Of a DNA stretch of 32,778 nucleotides, positions 9,260 through 23,200 are shown piece by piece. Under the pieces are notes generated by a model, which made no database searches, was not told the origin of the DNA, and saw nothing but the letters and a program-made list of their open reading frames with translations. Position numbers and translations under genes: made by a program. Position 1 is the stretch's first letter, and the number at the start of each line of letters is the position of its first letter. The stretch is from Phyllobacteriaceae bacterium Water-Bin73 (GTDB lineage Bacteria > Pseudomonadota > Alphaproteobacteria > RS24). The DNA lies in contig FZLQ01000009.1 of the NCBI GenBank assembly GCA_900197605.1, positions 1-32,778 on the forward strand, in the 5' to 3' direction.

Positions 9260-9288
9260 TTGTTTTGCGCCCGCTGCTTTCGTAGAAC
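9260..9288 (+). promoter_or_regulatory. Weak candidate promoter for lpxC
   Basis: TTGTTT and TAGAAC are separated by 17 bases in the 111-base gap before lpxC. Matches to the sigma-70 consensus are partial (3 of 6 and 4 of 6). The gap otherwise holds only the leader hairpin, so some promoter here is likely, but this exact site is uncertain. Confidence 0.25.
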
Positions 9289-9301
9289 AGGTTCATGAAT
9301 C

Positions 9302-9317
9302 GCCCCAGTGGGGCTTT
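9302..9317 (+). promoter_or_regulatory. GC-rich leader hairpin just before lpxC
   Basis: GCCCC-AGT-GGGGC forms a perfect 5-bp stem with a 3-base loop, followed by TTTAT. It ends 6 bases before the AGGAG Shine-Dalgarno of lpxC. It could terminate transcripts from the M15 gene or act as an attenuator or translational control element. The T-tract is short, so termination is not certain. Confidence 0.45.
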
Positions 9318-9332
9318 ATGAGGAGCAGTTAA

Positions 9333-10313
9333 ATGGCACCACCGCCCGCAAGCATTGCACAGATGACGGAACAGTTTACCGCTGCGCCGCTTTCTGCTTT
9401 GCCGCGAGCGGCGCGCTTGGGTGTCTGGCAAACCACGGTTGCTGAAGTCGCCAGCTTGAGCGGCATTGGTTTGCACTCCGGTCGTCAGGTCAATATCCGC
9501 CTGCTACCGGCCGCCGCTGATACCGGCATTGTTTTCCTCCGCACAGATATTGAGACCGAAGCCGAGGCCATTATCCCGGCGCTGTGTGCCAGCGTTTGCG
9601 AAGTGACTTTATCCTCTAAAATCGGTAACCGCTTCGGCCATGTGGTCGGCACGGTTGAGCATTTAATGGCGGCTTTTGCCGGTCTGCGTATCGACAATGC
9701 GATTGTTGAGATTGATGCGGCCGAAGTGCCGATTATGGATGGCAGTGCCAAGCCATTTGTTAAACTGATTAACCGCGCCGGAATTCGCGAGCTGTCTGTG
9801 TCGCGCCGCGTCGTGCGCGTCACCAAGCCGGTTCGGGTTGAAAATGGCGATGCTTATTGCGAATTGCTGCCCGATAGCGAGCGCGTTTTCGAAGCCGAGA
9901 TTGATTTCGAAAGCGGTGCCATTGGTCGTCAGTCCTATTCATTGACACTCGATAAAGACGGTTTTGACGTTGATGTCGTCAACGCCCGCACTTTCTGCAT
10001 GGCGCAGCAAGTTGAAGATATGCACAAGGCCGGTCTGGCGCTTGGCGGTTCAATGGATAATGCGATTGTTGTCGATGGCGACAAAGTGCTGAACGAAGAG
10101 GGTCTGCGCTCTGCTGAAGAGTTTGTGCAGCACAAATTGCTTGATGCGATTGGTGATATTTACCTCATGGGCATGCCGCTTATCGGACGTTATCGCGGCT
10201 ATAAATCAGGCCACGCGCTGCATAATTCATTGCTGAACGCTTTGTTTGCAGGCGAAGATTGCTTCGAGCTTGTCGATTTGGCTTCTGATGAAGCTGTTCT
10301 CGCTGCTGAATAA
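9333..10313 (+). CDS. lpxC: UDP-3-O-acyl-N-acetylglucosamine deacetylase LpxC
   Basis: LpxC is the zinc deacetylase that commits UDP-3-O-acyl-GlcNAc to lipid A synthesis. Motifs include SGIGLHSG near 43-50, the catalytic/zinc segment GTVEHLMAAF (E109, H110), and HKLLDAIGD (H267, D271). GHALHNSLLNALF carries the general acid H294. The start has AGGAG 7 bases upstream and gives 326 residues, with about 30 residues before the conserved core; a start at the internal Met11 is possible but lacks a comparable site. LpxC after ftsZ is the usual alphaproteobacterial and gammaproteobacterial order. Confidence 0.97.
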   Translation: MAPPPASIAQMTEQFTAAPLSALPRAARLGVWQTTVAEVASLSGIGLHSGRQVNIRLLPAAADTGIVFLRTDIETEAEAIIPALCASVCEVTLSSKIGNRFGHVVGTVEHLMAAFAGLRIDNAIVEIDAAEVPIMDGSAKPFVKLINRAGIRELSVSRRVVRVTKPVRVENGDAYCELLPDSERVFEAEIDFESGAIGRQSYSLTLDKDGFDVDVVNARTFCMAQQVEDMHKAGLALGGSMDNAIVVDGDKVLNEEGLRSAEEFVQHKLLDAIGDIYLMGMPLIGRYRGYKSGHALHNSLLNALFAGEDCFELVDLASDEAVLAAE

Positions 10314-10413
10314 TTCCACTTTTTGAACCGTCTTTTTGTTACCCGGTGCCAATCGGGCTGGCTTAGTGCCGTGTGATGCAGTAAAACAAGCACTCTGGAT
10401 GTTACGGAATCAC

Positions 10414-11235
10414 ATGACAAAAATGACCTCAAATCTTCGATTATCACTCATCATGCTTGGCGCGCTGGCTGTATCGGCTTGCGGCGGCACCAGCATTGAG
10501 AATGACTATGTCGAGCGGCCTGTCGAGACGATTTACAACAGCGCGCATGAAGAATTGGCGCTGGGCAATTATATTTTGGCGACGCAAGAATTTGACGAGG
10601 TTGAACGCCAGCACCCTTATTCACTTTGGGCGCGCCGCGCTATGGTCATGGCCTCTTATACTTATTATCTGCAAAATAAATATGACGAGGCGGTTGCGAC
10701 GGCGCGGCGTTTTCTGGCGCTCTATCCGGGCAACAGCCAAGCGCCTTATGCCTATTATCTCATCGCCATGTCTTATTATGAGCGCATCTCAGATGTCGGG
10801 CGCGACCAGCGCACCACGGAATTAGCGCGTGTGGCTTTGCAAGAAATCATTCGCCGTTATCCCGATAGCGATTATGCCCGCGATGCGCGGCTGAAGCTCG
10901 ACCTGACGGAAGACAATTTGGCGGGTAAGGAAATGAGCGTCGGGCGCTTTTATCTGGCGCGGCGCGAATATGCCGCTGCCGCCATTCGGTTTCGTTTGGT
11001 CATTGAACGTTATGGCCGCACCAGCCATGTGCCGGAAGCGCTGCACCGTTTGACAGAAGTTTACATCTCATTGGGTATTCCCGCTGACGCCCAAAACGCT
11101 GCCGCTGTGCTGGGCTATAATTTCCCCGACAGTCCGTGGTATCGCGACAGCTATCGCATTTTGCGCCAACGCGATTTGAAGCCGGTCAAAGACCAGAAAT
11201 CTTGGATAAGCCGCGTCATCGACAAGGTTCTGTAG
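10414..11235 (+). CDS. bamD: Outer membrane assembly lipoprotein BamD
   Basis: BamD is the essential lipoprotein of the BAM complex that inserts beta-barrel proteins into the outer membrane. The chosen start gives a short basic N-terminus, a hydrophobic helix and a lipobox with the acylated cysteine at residue 23 (LAVSAC). Tetratricopeptide-like repeats follow: ALGNYILATQEFDEVERQHP, then YDEAVATARRFLALYPGN and ALQEIIRRYPDSDYARDARL. Longer in-frame starts at 10336 and 10399 are less likely because they would bury the signal peptide; a weak ACGGA site precedes 10414. The 273 residues fit the family. The next gene, recN, begins 9 bases later. Confidence 0.94.
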   Translation: MTKMTSNLRLSLIMLGALAVSACGGTSIENDYVERPVETIYNSAHEELALGNYILATQEFDEVERQHPYSLWARRAMVMASYTYYLQNKYDEAVATARRFLALYPGNSQAPYAYYLIAMSYYERISDVGRDQRTTELARVALQEIIRRYPDSDYARDARLKLDLTEDNLAGKEMSVGRFYLARREYAAAAIRFRLVIERYGRTSHVPEALHRLTEVYISLGIPADAQNAAAVLGYNFPDSPWYRDSYRILRQRDLKPVKDQKSWISRVIDKVL

Positions 11236-11244
11236 GGTGGGCCG

Positions 11245-15041
<3,797 letters not shown>

Positions 15042-15053
15042 GTTAGCGACGGC

Positions 15054-16883
15054 TTAAAGCGGTTTGCAGTTTTTCCGCAGCCAGTTTTGAGTGGCTTTAT
15101 CGACTTTTGGCAGAAGTGTTTTTTGCACCCGCGCATGATAGGCGTTCAGCCAGTCAATATCAGCGGCGCTCATCTGAGTTTTATCAATCAGGCGGCGGTC
15201 AATTGGCGCGAGGGTTAGCGGTTCAAATGACATCATCGGGCGCGCGCCCGTGCCGCCTTTGGCCGCTGTCTTTTTGAGCGCTGTCACATATTGCAAGTTC
15301 TCGATACGAATTCCGAAAGCGTTGGCTTTGTAATAGCCCGGCTCATTAGAGACAATCATGCCCTCTTGCAGGGCCACTGTGCCGCCCTTTGAGATGCGCT
15401 GCGGCCCTTCATGCACTGAGAGATAGCTGCCAACGCCGTGGCCTGTGCCGTGGTCGAAATCCAACCCGACCTCCCAAAGCGGCGCGCGCGCCAGCGTGTC
15501 GAGTTGCATGCCGTTTGTGCCGGCCGGAAAATGCGCCATGGCCAGCGCAATATGGCCGCGCAAGACGCGGGTGAAAGCATCTATCGCGCCGCTTGGGGGC
15601 GTGCCGCCCTCGACCAAAACTGTGCGCGTGACATCGGTTGTGCCCTGTTGATATTGGCCGCCACTATCAATCAGATAAAGGTCACCGGCCTTAATGCGGC
15701 GATTGGTTTTCTCGGTGACGCGATAATGTACAATCGCGCCATTCGGGCCGGTGCCGGAGATGGTGTCAAAGCTCAAATCCAACAGCTTGCCTGATGCGGC
15801 GCGACAAGCTTCGGCGTGCTTGGCGGCGCATATTTCCGTCAACTCACCTTTGGCGGCATGTTTATCAAACCATGCGAGGAAAGTGCATAAAGCCGCGCCA
15901 TCCGTTTCATGCGCGGCGATGCTCGCCTTAATCTCGGCTTTGTGCTTCGCCGCTTTGGGCAGGGCGCAGGGGTCGGTGACGCGCACCAGATTGGCATCAA
16001 TCATTTTCTCGCCAAACCATGCCGGTGTGTTGCTCGGGTCATAGGCGATGCTTTTGCCTTTAAGGGCTTTTAGCTTGGCCAGCATATCGCCTTGCCGTTG
16101 CAAGCGCAGGCCGCTGCCAATATGGGCGCGCACGGTCGCGTCAACGCGGCTTTTGCGGATAAACCAATCAAAGCTGCCATTTTTATGCAGCAGGCCAAAA
16201 GACAGGGCAAACGGCGTATGCGGCACATCTTGGGCGCGGATATTGAGCAACCACGCAATGTTTTCAGGCTGCGCCACCAGCAGCATATCATGTCCGGCTT
16301 TCTTTAATTCAGCCGCCAGCGCTTTGCGCTTCTGCTCAGATGTGCGTCCGGTAAAACGGGTTGGCTGAATGACCACCGGCGTGTCGGGCAGTTCGGGCCG
16401 GTCGTGCCATTCGGCATCGAGCGGATTGTCGTCCACCAAAACCAGTCGCGCGCCTTTGGCGGCCAAGCGGTCACGATAAAATTTCACGGCGCTTTCGCTA
16501 TGCAGGCGGGGGTCGAGCCCTATCTCCATGCCCTTTTTCGTCATTGCCGCCAGCCATTGCGATGGCGCGGTTTGCATCATATCGACGACCGAAAATAATT
16601 TCGTGTCGGTCTGTTTGGGGGCTTGCAAAATATAGCGGCCATCGACAAACAAAGCGGCTTTGCGCGCCAGCACAATCGCCGTGCCTGCCGAACCGCCAAA
16701 GCCTGAAATCCATTTTAGCCGCTCATTGGCGGCGGGCACATATTCACCCTGAAACTCGTCCTCGCGCGGAATAATCATGCCGTCGAGTTTCATTTTGGCA
16801 AGCCGCGCGCGCAGGGCCTTGACCCGCGGCGCAACTTCCTTATTCGAACTGTCATTCTCAAAACTTTGAAACATGGATACCAT
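15054..16883 (-). CDS. pepP: Xaa-Pro aminopeptidase (M24, three-domain aminopeptidase P type)
   Basis: This 609-residue protein removes N-terminal residues preceding proline. Two creatinase-like N-terminal domains are followed by the pita-bread M24 catalytic domain. All five metal ligands are visible: D406 in LIDSGGQ, D417 in GTTDVTRT, H482 in GTGHGVGSYLSVHEGP, E514 in VSNEPGYY, and E528 in RIENLQYV. The length matches the three-domain type seen in alphaproteobacteria and eukaryotes rather than the shorter E. coli PepP. Its ATG overlaps the prmA stop by one base (TAATG), so it is translated as the last gene of uvrD-prmA-pepP. It may also be named by its family only. Confidence 0.92.
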   Translation of the reverse strand: MVSMFQSFENDSSNKEVAPRVKALRARLAKMKLDGMIIPREDEFQGEYVPAANERLKWISGFGGSAGTAIVLARKAALFVDGRYILQAPKQTDTKLFSVVDMMQTAPSQWLAAMTKKGMEIGLDPRLHSESAVKFYRDRLAAKGARLVLVDDNPLDAEWHDRPELPDTPVVIQPTRFTGRTSEQKRKALAAELKKAGHDMLLVAQPENIAWLLNIRAQDVPHTPFALSFGLLHKNGSFDWFIRKSRVDATVRAHIGSGLRLQRQGDMLAKLKALKGKSIAYDPSNTPAWFGEKMIDANLVRVTDPCALPKAAKHKAEIKASIAAHETDGAALCTFLAWFDKHAAKGELTEICAAKHAEACRAASGKLLDLSFDTISGTGPNGAIVHYRVTEKTNRRIKAGDLYLIDSGGQYQQGTTDVTRTVLVEGGTPPSGAIDAFTRVLRGHIALAMAHFPAGTNGMQLDTLARAPLWEVGLDFDHGTGHGVGSYLSVHEGPQRISKGGTVALQEGMIVSNEPGYYKANAFGIRIENLQYVTALKKTAAKGGTGARPMMSFEPLTLAPIDRRLIDKTQMSAADIDWLNAYHARVQKTLLPKVDKATQNWLRKNCKPL

Positions 16884-17737
16884 TATCGCCTAAAGCACAG
16901 GCTCGTCCAAGCCCCGATGACGATTTTCCGTTCAACAATTAATCCCTCGGCACGATAGCGCGCAATGACGCGGCGCGTTTGCTCATTCAGTATGCCGGCA
17001 ATAATCACCCGTCCGGTGGGTGCTAAATGCCGATTGAAATCACCGGCCAATTGTCGCAACGGGCCGGCCAATATATTCGCCACTATCAAATCAAACCGTC
17101 GCCCGTGATAATGCCGATGCGCCATGCCGATAGATGTGAAGCCGGTGGTAAAGGGCGCAACCTTATTTGCGCGCATATTCTGGCGCGCGACGCGAACGGC
17201 GTCAGGGTCAATATCGCTGGCCAGAATATCGCGAAGCCTGCTTTTTGCCATCGCAATGGCCAGCACGCCCGTGCCGCAGCCAATATCGGCACTATGGCGG
17301 GGCTTGTGGCGCTTCAGATAATCGCTCAATAAAACAAGACAGCCTTGCGTTGTGCCGTGATGGCCGGAGCCGAAAGCCGTCGCCGCTTGAATTTCAATAT
17401 CGCGCCAGCCACCACTACGCGGCGCATCATGTCGGCCATGCAAATGAAAGGGCGGCACAATGACCGGCGGCAGACCCTCTTGGCTTTCGGCCACCCAATC
17501 CTTTTGCGGCAGCGCTTCCAATAAGGGCTTGGCATCTTGCGGCAGGGCGAGCGCGCTCATATCGGGGCGCGTGTCAAAATAAACCTCAAAGCGCGTGCCG
17601 CCCGTTTCGCTGTTCGCTATTGCTGCCTCGGTGGCCCAAATGGTCGCGCCGAAATCTTCCAATGCGCTCTCAGCCGCGTCGGGCTGGCTTGTGATGAAAC
17701 TTAATTTATAAGTGGCGGGCGGGTTTTCGGCGGCCAT
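16883..17737 (-). CDS. prmA: Ribosomal protein L11 methyltransferase PrmA
   Basis: PrmA methylates ribosomal protein L11 using S-adenosylmethionine. A divergent N-terminal substrate-recognition domain of about 100 residues is followed by a class I methyltransferase domain. That domain has AATAFGSGHHGTTQGCL, motif I DIGCGTGVLA at 151-160, the acidic strand ASDIDPDAVRVA, and motif IV LIVANILAGPL. The protein has 284 residues, near the family size. No clear Shine-Dalgarno precedes its ATG, which lies 5 bases after the uvrD stop, so its translation is probably coupled to uvrD. Confidence 0.94.
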   Translation of the reverse strand: MAAENPPATYKLSFITSQPDAAESALEDFGATIWATEAAIANSETGGTRFEVYFDTRPDMSALALPQDAKPLLEALPQKDWVAESQEGLPPVIVPPFHLHGRHDAPRSGGWRDIEIQAATAFGSGHHGTTQGCLVLLSDYLKRHKPRHSADIGCGTGVLAIAMAKSRLRDILASDIDPDAVRVARQNMRANKVAPFTTGFTSIGMAHRHYHGRRFDLIVANILAGPLRQLAGDFNRHLAPTGRVIIAGILNEQTRRVIARYRAEGLIVERKIVIGAWTSLCFRR

Positions 17738-17742
17738 CAGTG

Positions 17743-20091
17743 TCAGTGCTTTTCGACATATGAATCGAGCACTTTTTTAACACCGGCTTTCTCAAACGCG
17801 ACAGTCAGCTTGTTACCTTCAATTGCCTCAATGCGCCCATAGCCAAACTTCTGATGGAAAATGCGCTCGCCGCGTTTATAGGCGCTGCTGTTCATTGAGG
17901 AGACAACAGATTCGGCGCGGGCATTTATGGTTGGTGGCGTGCCTTGCTTATAGCTGCCACGGTTTTGCTGGGCGCGTTGCCAGCCCGGGCTGTTATAGCT
18001 TGAGCCTGAAAAATCATTACTAAATCGGCTTTGATTGGAAAAGCCACCGGCGGCGTGTTCGCTTTCGGCAATCTCAACATGCTTCTCCGGCAGCTCGTCA
18101 ATAAAGCGCGATGGCAGAGCCGAATTCCATTGGCCATGCGTGCGGCGATTACCGGCAAAGGAAATGGTCGCGCGCTTTTTGGCGCGGGTGATGCCGACAT
18201 AGGCGAGGCGGCGTTCTTCTTCCAAGCCTTTTGTGCCGCTTTCATCGAGGCTGCGCTGATGGGGAAACAGGCCTTCTTCCCAGCCGGGCAAGAAGACGGT
18301 TTCAAACTCCAAGCCTTTGGCGGCGTGCAGTGTCATGACCGAGACTTTATCTTCATTGTCATTATTAGCGGCTTCCATGACCAAAGAAATATGCTCCAAA
18401 TAGCCGGTCAATGTTTCAAACTCTTCCATAGAGCGGACAAGCTCTTTCAGATTTTCCAGCTTGCCCGGCGCATCGGGTGATTTATCGGCCTGCCACATGG
18501 CGGTATAGCCGCTTTCATCGAGCACTAATTCAGCCAATTCCGTATGGGTCATGGTATCGACTAGCGAGCGCCAATGGGTAATGGCGCGCACAAAACCGGT
18601 CATGGCGCGCCGCGCTGCCGGTTTTAACTCTTCCGTGTCGATAATCTCTTCCGCCGTGCGGAACAGCGATTTGCCTTGCCCGCGCGCGGCGGTTTGCAGC
18701 GTCTGCATGGCGACATTGCCGAGACCGCGACGCGGCTTATTGCAAATCCGTTCAAACGCCAAATCATCATCAATTTGGGCAATCAGTCGGAAATAGGCAT
18801 TGGCATCGCGAATTTCAGCGCGCTCATAAAAGCGCGGGCCGCCAATCACGCGATAGGGTATGCCCAGCGAGATGAAGCGGTCTTCAAACTCGCGCATTTG
18901 AAACGAGGCGCGCACCAGCACCGCCATTTCATTCAGCTTTTGGCCGTCGCGTTGATGGGCTTCAATGTCATCTGCCGTCAGCCGGGCTTCTTCTTCACCG
19001 TCCCAGACGCCGCGCACTTTAACCGGTTCGCCATCTTCATTGCTGTCGGTCCAAAGGGTTTTGCCGAGGCGGGTTTCATTGGCGGCAATCAATCCGGAGG
19101 CGGCGCCGAGAATATTCGGCGTTGATCGGTAATTGCGTTCCAGACGAATGACTTTTGCGCCCTCAAAATCTTTTTCAAAGCGCAGAATATTATCGACCTC
19201 AGCCCCGCGCCAGCCATAGATGGATTGGTCGTCATCACCGACACAGCAAATATTATTATGGCCCTGCGCCAGCAAGCGCAGCCAGAGATATTGCACGGCA
19301 TTGGTATCTTGATATTCATCAACCAGAATGTGTTTGAAACGCTGCTGATATTCGCTCAGCACGGCTTCATTTTCGCGAAACAGGCGCAGACATTCGAGCA
19401 GCAGGTCGCCAAAATCAGCGGCGTTCAGAATTTTCAGCCGCTTTTGATAATCGGCGTAAAGTTTGCCGCCCATGCCATTGGCGAAGAAACCGGCTTCGCC
19501 CTCAGGCACATTTTCAGGCAGCCAGCCGCGATTCTTCCAGCGGTCGATAAGAATGGCCATTTGCCGCGCAGGCCAGCGCTTTTCGTCGATATTTTCGGCC
19601 TTTATCAACTGTTTGAGCAGGCGAATTTGGTCATCTGTGTCGAGAATGGTGAAATCGGGCCGTAAATCGACCAATTCGGCGTGAATCCGCAGAATTTTGG
19701 CGGAAAGCGAGTGGAATGTGCCGAGCCAGGGCATGCCTTCCACGGTTTCGCCCAGCATGGAACCAATCCGCTCTTTCATCTCGCGCGCCGCCTTATTGGT
19801 AAAGGTCACGGCCAGAATTTGGCTCGGCCAGGCTTGCTGCGTGGCGATTTTATAGGCGATCCGGGTCGTCAGCGCGCGGGTTTTGCCGGTTCCGGCACCG
19901 GCCAGCAGCAAAAGCGGCCCGTCTTCAGCCGTTACCGCTGCGCCTTGTTCCTCATTCAAACCGCCAAGCAAAGGCTCTAAGCGGCGCGCTTGTCCGGCTT
20001 GCGCGGCTTTTTGCGATATGCTGCCGCCACCGGCCTGCGGGGCCGTTGGGCCAGGGGCATCAGCGCCCAAATCGAACGGGTCGTTCTCCAT
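17743..20091 (-). CDS. uvrD: UvrD/PcrA-type superfamily 1 DNA helicase
   Basis: UvrD is a 3'-5' helicase used in nucleotide excision and mismatch repair and in clearing recombination intermediates. The 782 residues show a Gly/Pro-rich N-terminal extension of about 35 residues, then Q motif and Walker A LLAGAGTGKTRALTTRI near 62-78. Other motifs are VTFTNKAAREMKERI, the DExx box ILVDEYQDTNAVQ, DDDQSIYGWRGAE, ERNYRSTPNIL, VMTLHAAKGLEFETVF and EERRLAYVGITRAKK. The C-terminal Tudor-like segment HQKFGYGRIEAIEGNKLTVA follows, which is typical of PcrA/UvrD. GGTGAGG lies just before its ATG. It heads a three-gene - strand operon. Confidence 0.96.
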   Translation of the reverse strand: MENDPFDLGADAPGPTAPQAGGGSISQKAAQAGQARRLEPLLGGLNEEQGAAVTAEDGPLLLLAGAGTGKTRALTTRIAYKIATQQAWPSQILAVTFTNKAAREMKERIGSMLGETVEGMPWLGTFHSLSAKILRIHAELVDLRPDFTILDTDDQIRLLKQLIKAENIDEKRWPARQMAILIDRWKNRGWLPENVPEGEAGFFANGMGGKLYADYQKRLKILNAADFGDLLLECLRLFRENEAVLSEYQQRFKHILVDEYQDTNAVQYLWLRLLAQGHNNICCVGDDDQSIYGWRGAEVDNILRFEKDFEGAKVIRLERNYRSTPNILGAASGLIAANETRLGKTLWTDSNEDGEPVKVRGVWDGEEEARLTADDIEAHQRDGQKLNEMAVLVRASFQMREFEDRFISLGIPYRVIGGPRFYERAEIRDANAYFRLIAQIDDDLAFERICNKPRRGLGNVAMQTLQTAARGQGKSLFRTAEEIIDTEELKPAARRAMTGFVRAITHWRSLVDTMTHTELAELVLDESGYTAMWQADKSPDAPGKLENLKELVRSMEEFETLTGYLEHISLVMEAANNDNEDKVSVMTLHAAKGLEFETVFLPGWEEGLFPHQRSLDESGTKGLEEERRLAYVGITRAKKRATISFAGNRRTHGQWNSALPSRFIDELPEKHVEIAESEHAAGGFSNQSRFSNDFSGSSYNSPGWQRAQQNRGSYKQGTPPTINARAESVVSSMNSSAYKRGERIFHQKFGYGRIEAIEGNKLTVAFEKAGVKKVLDSYVEKH

Positions 20092-20116
20092 TCACCTCAC
20101 CTAGTTTGATTCGTTG

Positions 20117-20145
20117 ACTATAGCATCTGGCGCAATTCAGCCGAA
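20117..20145 (-). promoter_or_regulatory. Candidate promoter for uvrD operon
   Basis: Read on the - strand, TTCGGC and TATAGT are 17 bases apart and would start transcription about 20 bases before the uvrD ATG. The -10 matches well (5 of 6) and the -35 poorly. The 116-base divergent gap must also serve the AsmA-family gene on the + strand, for which I saw no convincing promoter. Confidence 0.3.
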
Positions 20146-20207
20146 CCTCTCTAGCCAATCTGTTGCGACATTGTTAGTCTCGCGGTTTCAGATAACAATA
20201 GGTCGTC

Positions 20208-23200
20208 ATGCCGCGCTTTCCTTATCTATCCGTTATTTTCCTGCTGCTTTCGGCGCTGATGGCTGCCGTCATCACGCCCAATGCGGCGGGCATATTGCCG
20301 CCGATTGAGGCGTTTGAGGCTGATTTATCGGAGCGTTTCTCCGGTAATGTGAAAATTGACGGGGCGGTGCGGTTGCGTTTTGTGCCGCGCCCGCAAATTA
20401 TTATTGAACAAGTGAGTTTCAGCGATAGACGCCGCGCCGCGCAATTCGCCGCAACCATGCCGCAAATGGTGATTAATCTCGATATTATTGAACTTGTGCA
20501 GCGCCGTTTCGTCGTCGATGAGGTGAGCCTGATTGGCGCTGATGTGCAGCTACAATTGGCCGGGCGTCCCGCCGGTCTGCTGGCTGAATTGCACCGCGAA
20601 ACATTGCCTCGTGTCAGCCTGTTGGATAGCGATTTCCGCATTATCGGCCTCGACCCGCTGCGCCCGCAGGAAGTGACGCGCGTGACCGATGTCTCCGCCG
20701 CGCTGATGGCGAAGCAGGCCAATGGGCCGATGGTGATTGTCGCACAAAAAATCCATTCGGGCGGCCATGCGGCGATGTTGCGCCTGTCCATTGGGCCGAC
20801 CGCGACACAGACCCAAATTGGCGTGACGCTTGGTTTGGGAATTGACGAACAGATTGGATTTACGGGTTTTCTGTCGGGCAGTGCCGCAGATTGGCGTCTC
20901 GATGGCGAGGTTGAATTAATTTCAAGCGATCTGCTGATGAGCGCGATTGAAGCGCGCCTGCCAATGCGGGTGATAACGCCCGGGCGGCGGGTGCAATTAT
21001 CCGGTCTAATCAATGGCTCCGCCAGCGGTATTCGCGCCGATAGCTTGGAAATTGAAGCGTTGAATACGGTTTTCCGCTCTCGCTTGGCGCTGAACTGGCC
21101 GCGTATGCAGGGCGAAATGCCGGTGCTGGACGGGCGCCTTTCCACCGGTGCGGTTAATTTGGATTTGCTGCGCTTTTACAATGCGTTTGACAATGCGTCT
21201 GACAATGCGTCTGACAATGCGTCTGACGAAGCCAAAGCCAATACTGGCTTGTTGAATGAGATTTGGAGCGGTATCGCACCCGATCTGGTGACTTCTTTTG
21301 ATGTTGAAGCGACACGTTTTGTGATTGGCGGCGAGACCGGCAGCGATTTGGTGGCTGAAATCAATCAAAATGGGGCGCTGTTGAGCGTCGAAAGATTGAA
21401 TATGAACTTGCCATTCAGGTCATCGCTATTGGCCACCGGCACGCTCGACACAAGCCAAGACACGCCGGTGCTGAACGGCAATTTCTCAACCCGTTCTTCC
21501 GATGCGCTGGCGCTGCTGTTATGGCTTGGTAATCAGAATAATATCGACTTCTCGACATTCGCTGAAGCGCTCGATCAGGGCACATTGCAGCGCGCGTCAA
21601 TGGTCGGCGATGTGTTGTTCGACGAAAACGGCCTGGCGCTTAAAGGGCTGGCCGGTCGTTTGGGTGATGACTATTTTTCGGCAGATGTTGGCCTGCCCGA
21701 TATAGAGGCGTGGCGGGGCGATGTGTTGTTTCGCATCAGCCGGTTCGATTTGGCTGATTGGGGTATTTTGGAAACCGCCACGGCGGGACGCGAAAGCGGC
21801 ATTGTCGGCATACTGCCGCAGCTCGACCGCTTGCTGGCACGAGCTCTGTCAACCACTGACGCGAACAGAGATATTGATTTCGATATTCAGGTCGGGCAGG
21901 TATTTGCCGGCGCGCAATCCATTGGGCCGCTGAAAGCGATAGGCGCGCTGAGCAATCAACGCGTGGAAATCCAAAACCTGCGCCTCGCTAATTTTGCTAA
22001 TTCTGATGTGACGCTGACCGGCGCGTTGAATTATGACGCCGCGCCATCGCATGGCAGCCTGTCGCTGGCCATTCAAGGTGATGACGCGAAATGGGCATAT
22101 GGGCCGATTGTGTCGCGTTTCGGGCCGTTGAATTTCAACGCTGCCGTCGCCGCAAATATGGCATTGGATATTGAACTGACGGCACCGGGCTCGCCCGATT
22201 GGCCGAAAGTCATTTATCGCGGCACCGGCGCATTTGGTGGTGCATCGACCGGTCTGGCTGTCACCACTCCGTCGCGGTCTTTGGCCTTTGTCGAGGCGGG
22301 CACGGATATTCAATTGTCGCTCAACGGCGCAGCCAATGCGCTGGCCAATCTGCTTTTTCTGCCACCCGTTTATGACGCGTCAGATGAAGCGGCCATGCAG
22401 CTTGGGCTGAACGCGCTGGGCAATGAATTATTTTCAGTCGCCACCAATATGAGTTTGGGCGAGGATGCATTGGTTTTGAATGGCAATTTGCGCGACGCAG
22501 CGGGTGGCCGATTATTGTCCGGCGCGTTGGAATTTAATTTCGCCCATTTCTTACCGCTTCTTGATGCCGATACATCATGGGAACGAGTGGCCGCCAGCGG
22601 TCAGATGCAACTGAATGCGACGCGCAATAATTTCGGCTTTGCCGGTCTTGATCTGGCGCTTGGCGATGGCCGGATTTCAGGCGAAGGGGTGCTGCAAACA
22701 GGCGACGGTCTGCCGCGCTTCAACGCCAATTTGGCGACCGAGAATGTTGATTTTAGCTGGATGCTGACCGAGCGCGATAAAGATGGCTGGCGCAATGAGC
22801 CGATAAGGTGGTCTTTATTGGGGCGCAGCAATGCCGATATTCAATTATCAGTGGCGGCCTCGCGCTTTGGCAGTGTCGTGCTGGATAGCCTGAATGGTCG
22901 CCTGAAACTGACCGAGGGCGTGTTGGAAGCACCTGATTTGGCGCTGGAGCTTTTCGGCGGCACAGTGACGGCCAGCCTATTGGCTGAGGGCGGCTTGCTG
23001 TCGCCGCGCTTCGGTATCAATGCCGAATTTGCCGACATTAATCCCAATGGTTTCTTCTTGCAGCAATATGGCAATCGCTTGCTCGATGCCGTGCTATCCG
23101 GCGCGCTGAGATTGGAAGGGCGCGGCACGTCTCCGCGCGCCATGATGGCCTCTTTGGACGGCCAGATAAATTTTGAAATCGCCCCCGGCCAACTGACCTT

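Noticed and set aside
10314-10413. Intrinsic terminator after lpxC
   Set aside because: T-rich stretches are present, but no stable stem precedes them; the CCCG/CGGG repeat is only 4 bp.
21177-21224. CRISPR array
   Set aside because: Contiguous 12-bp units without spacers and in frame with a long coding sequence.
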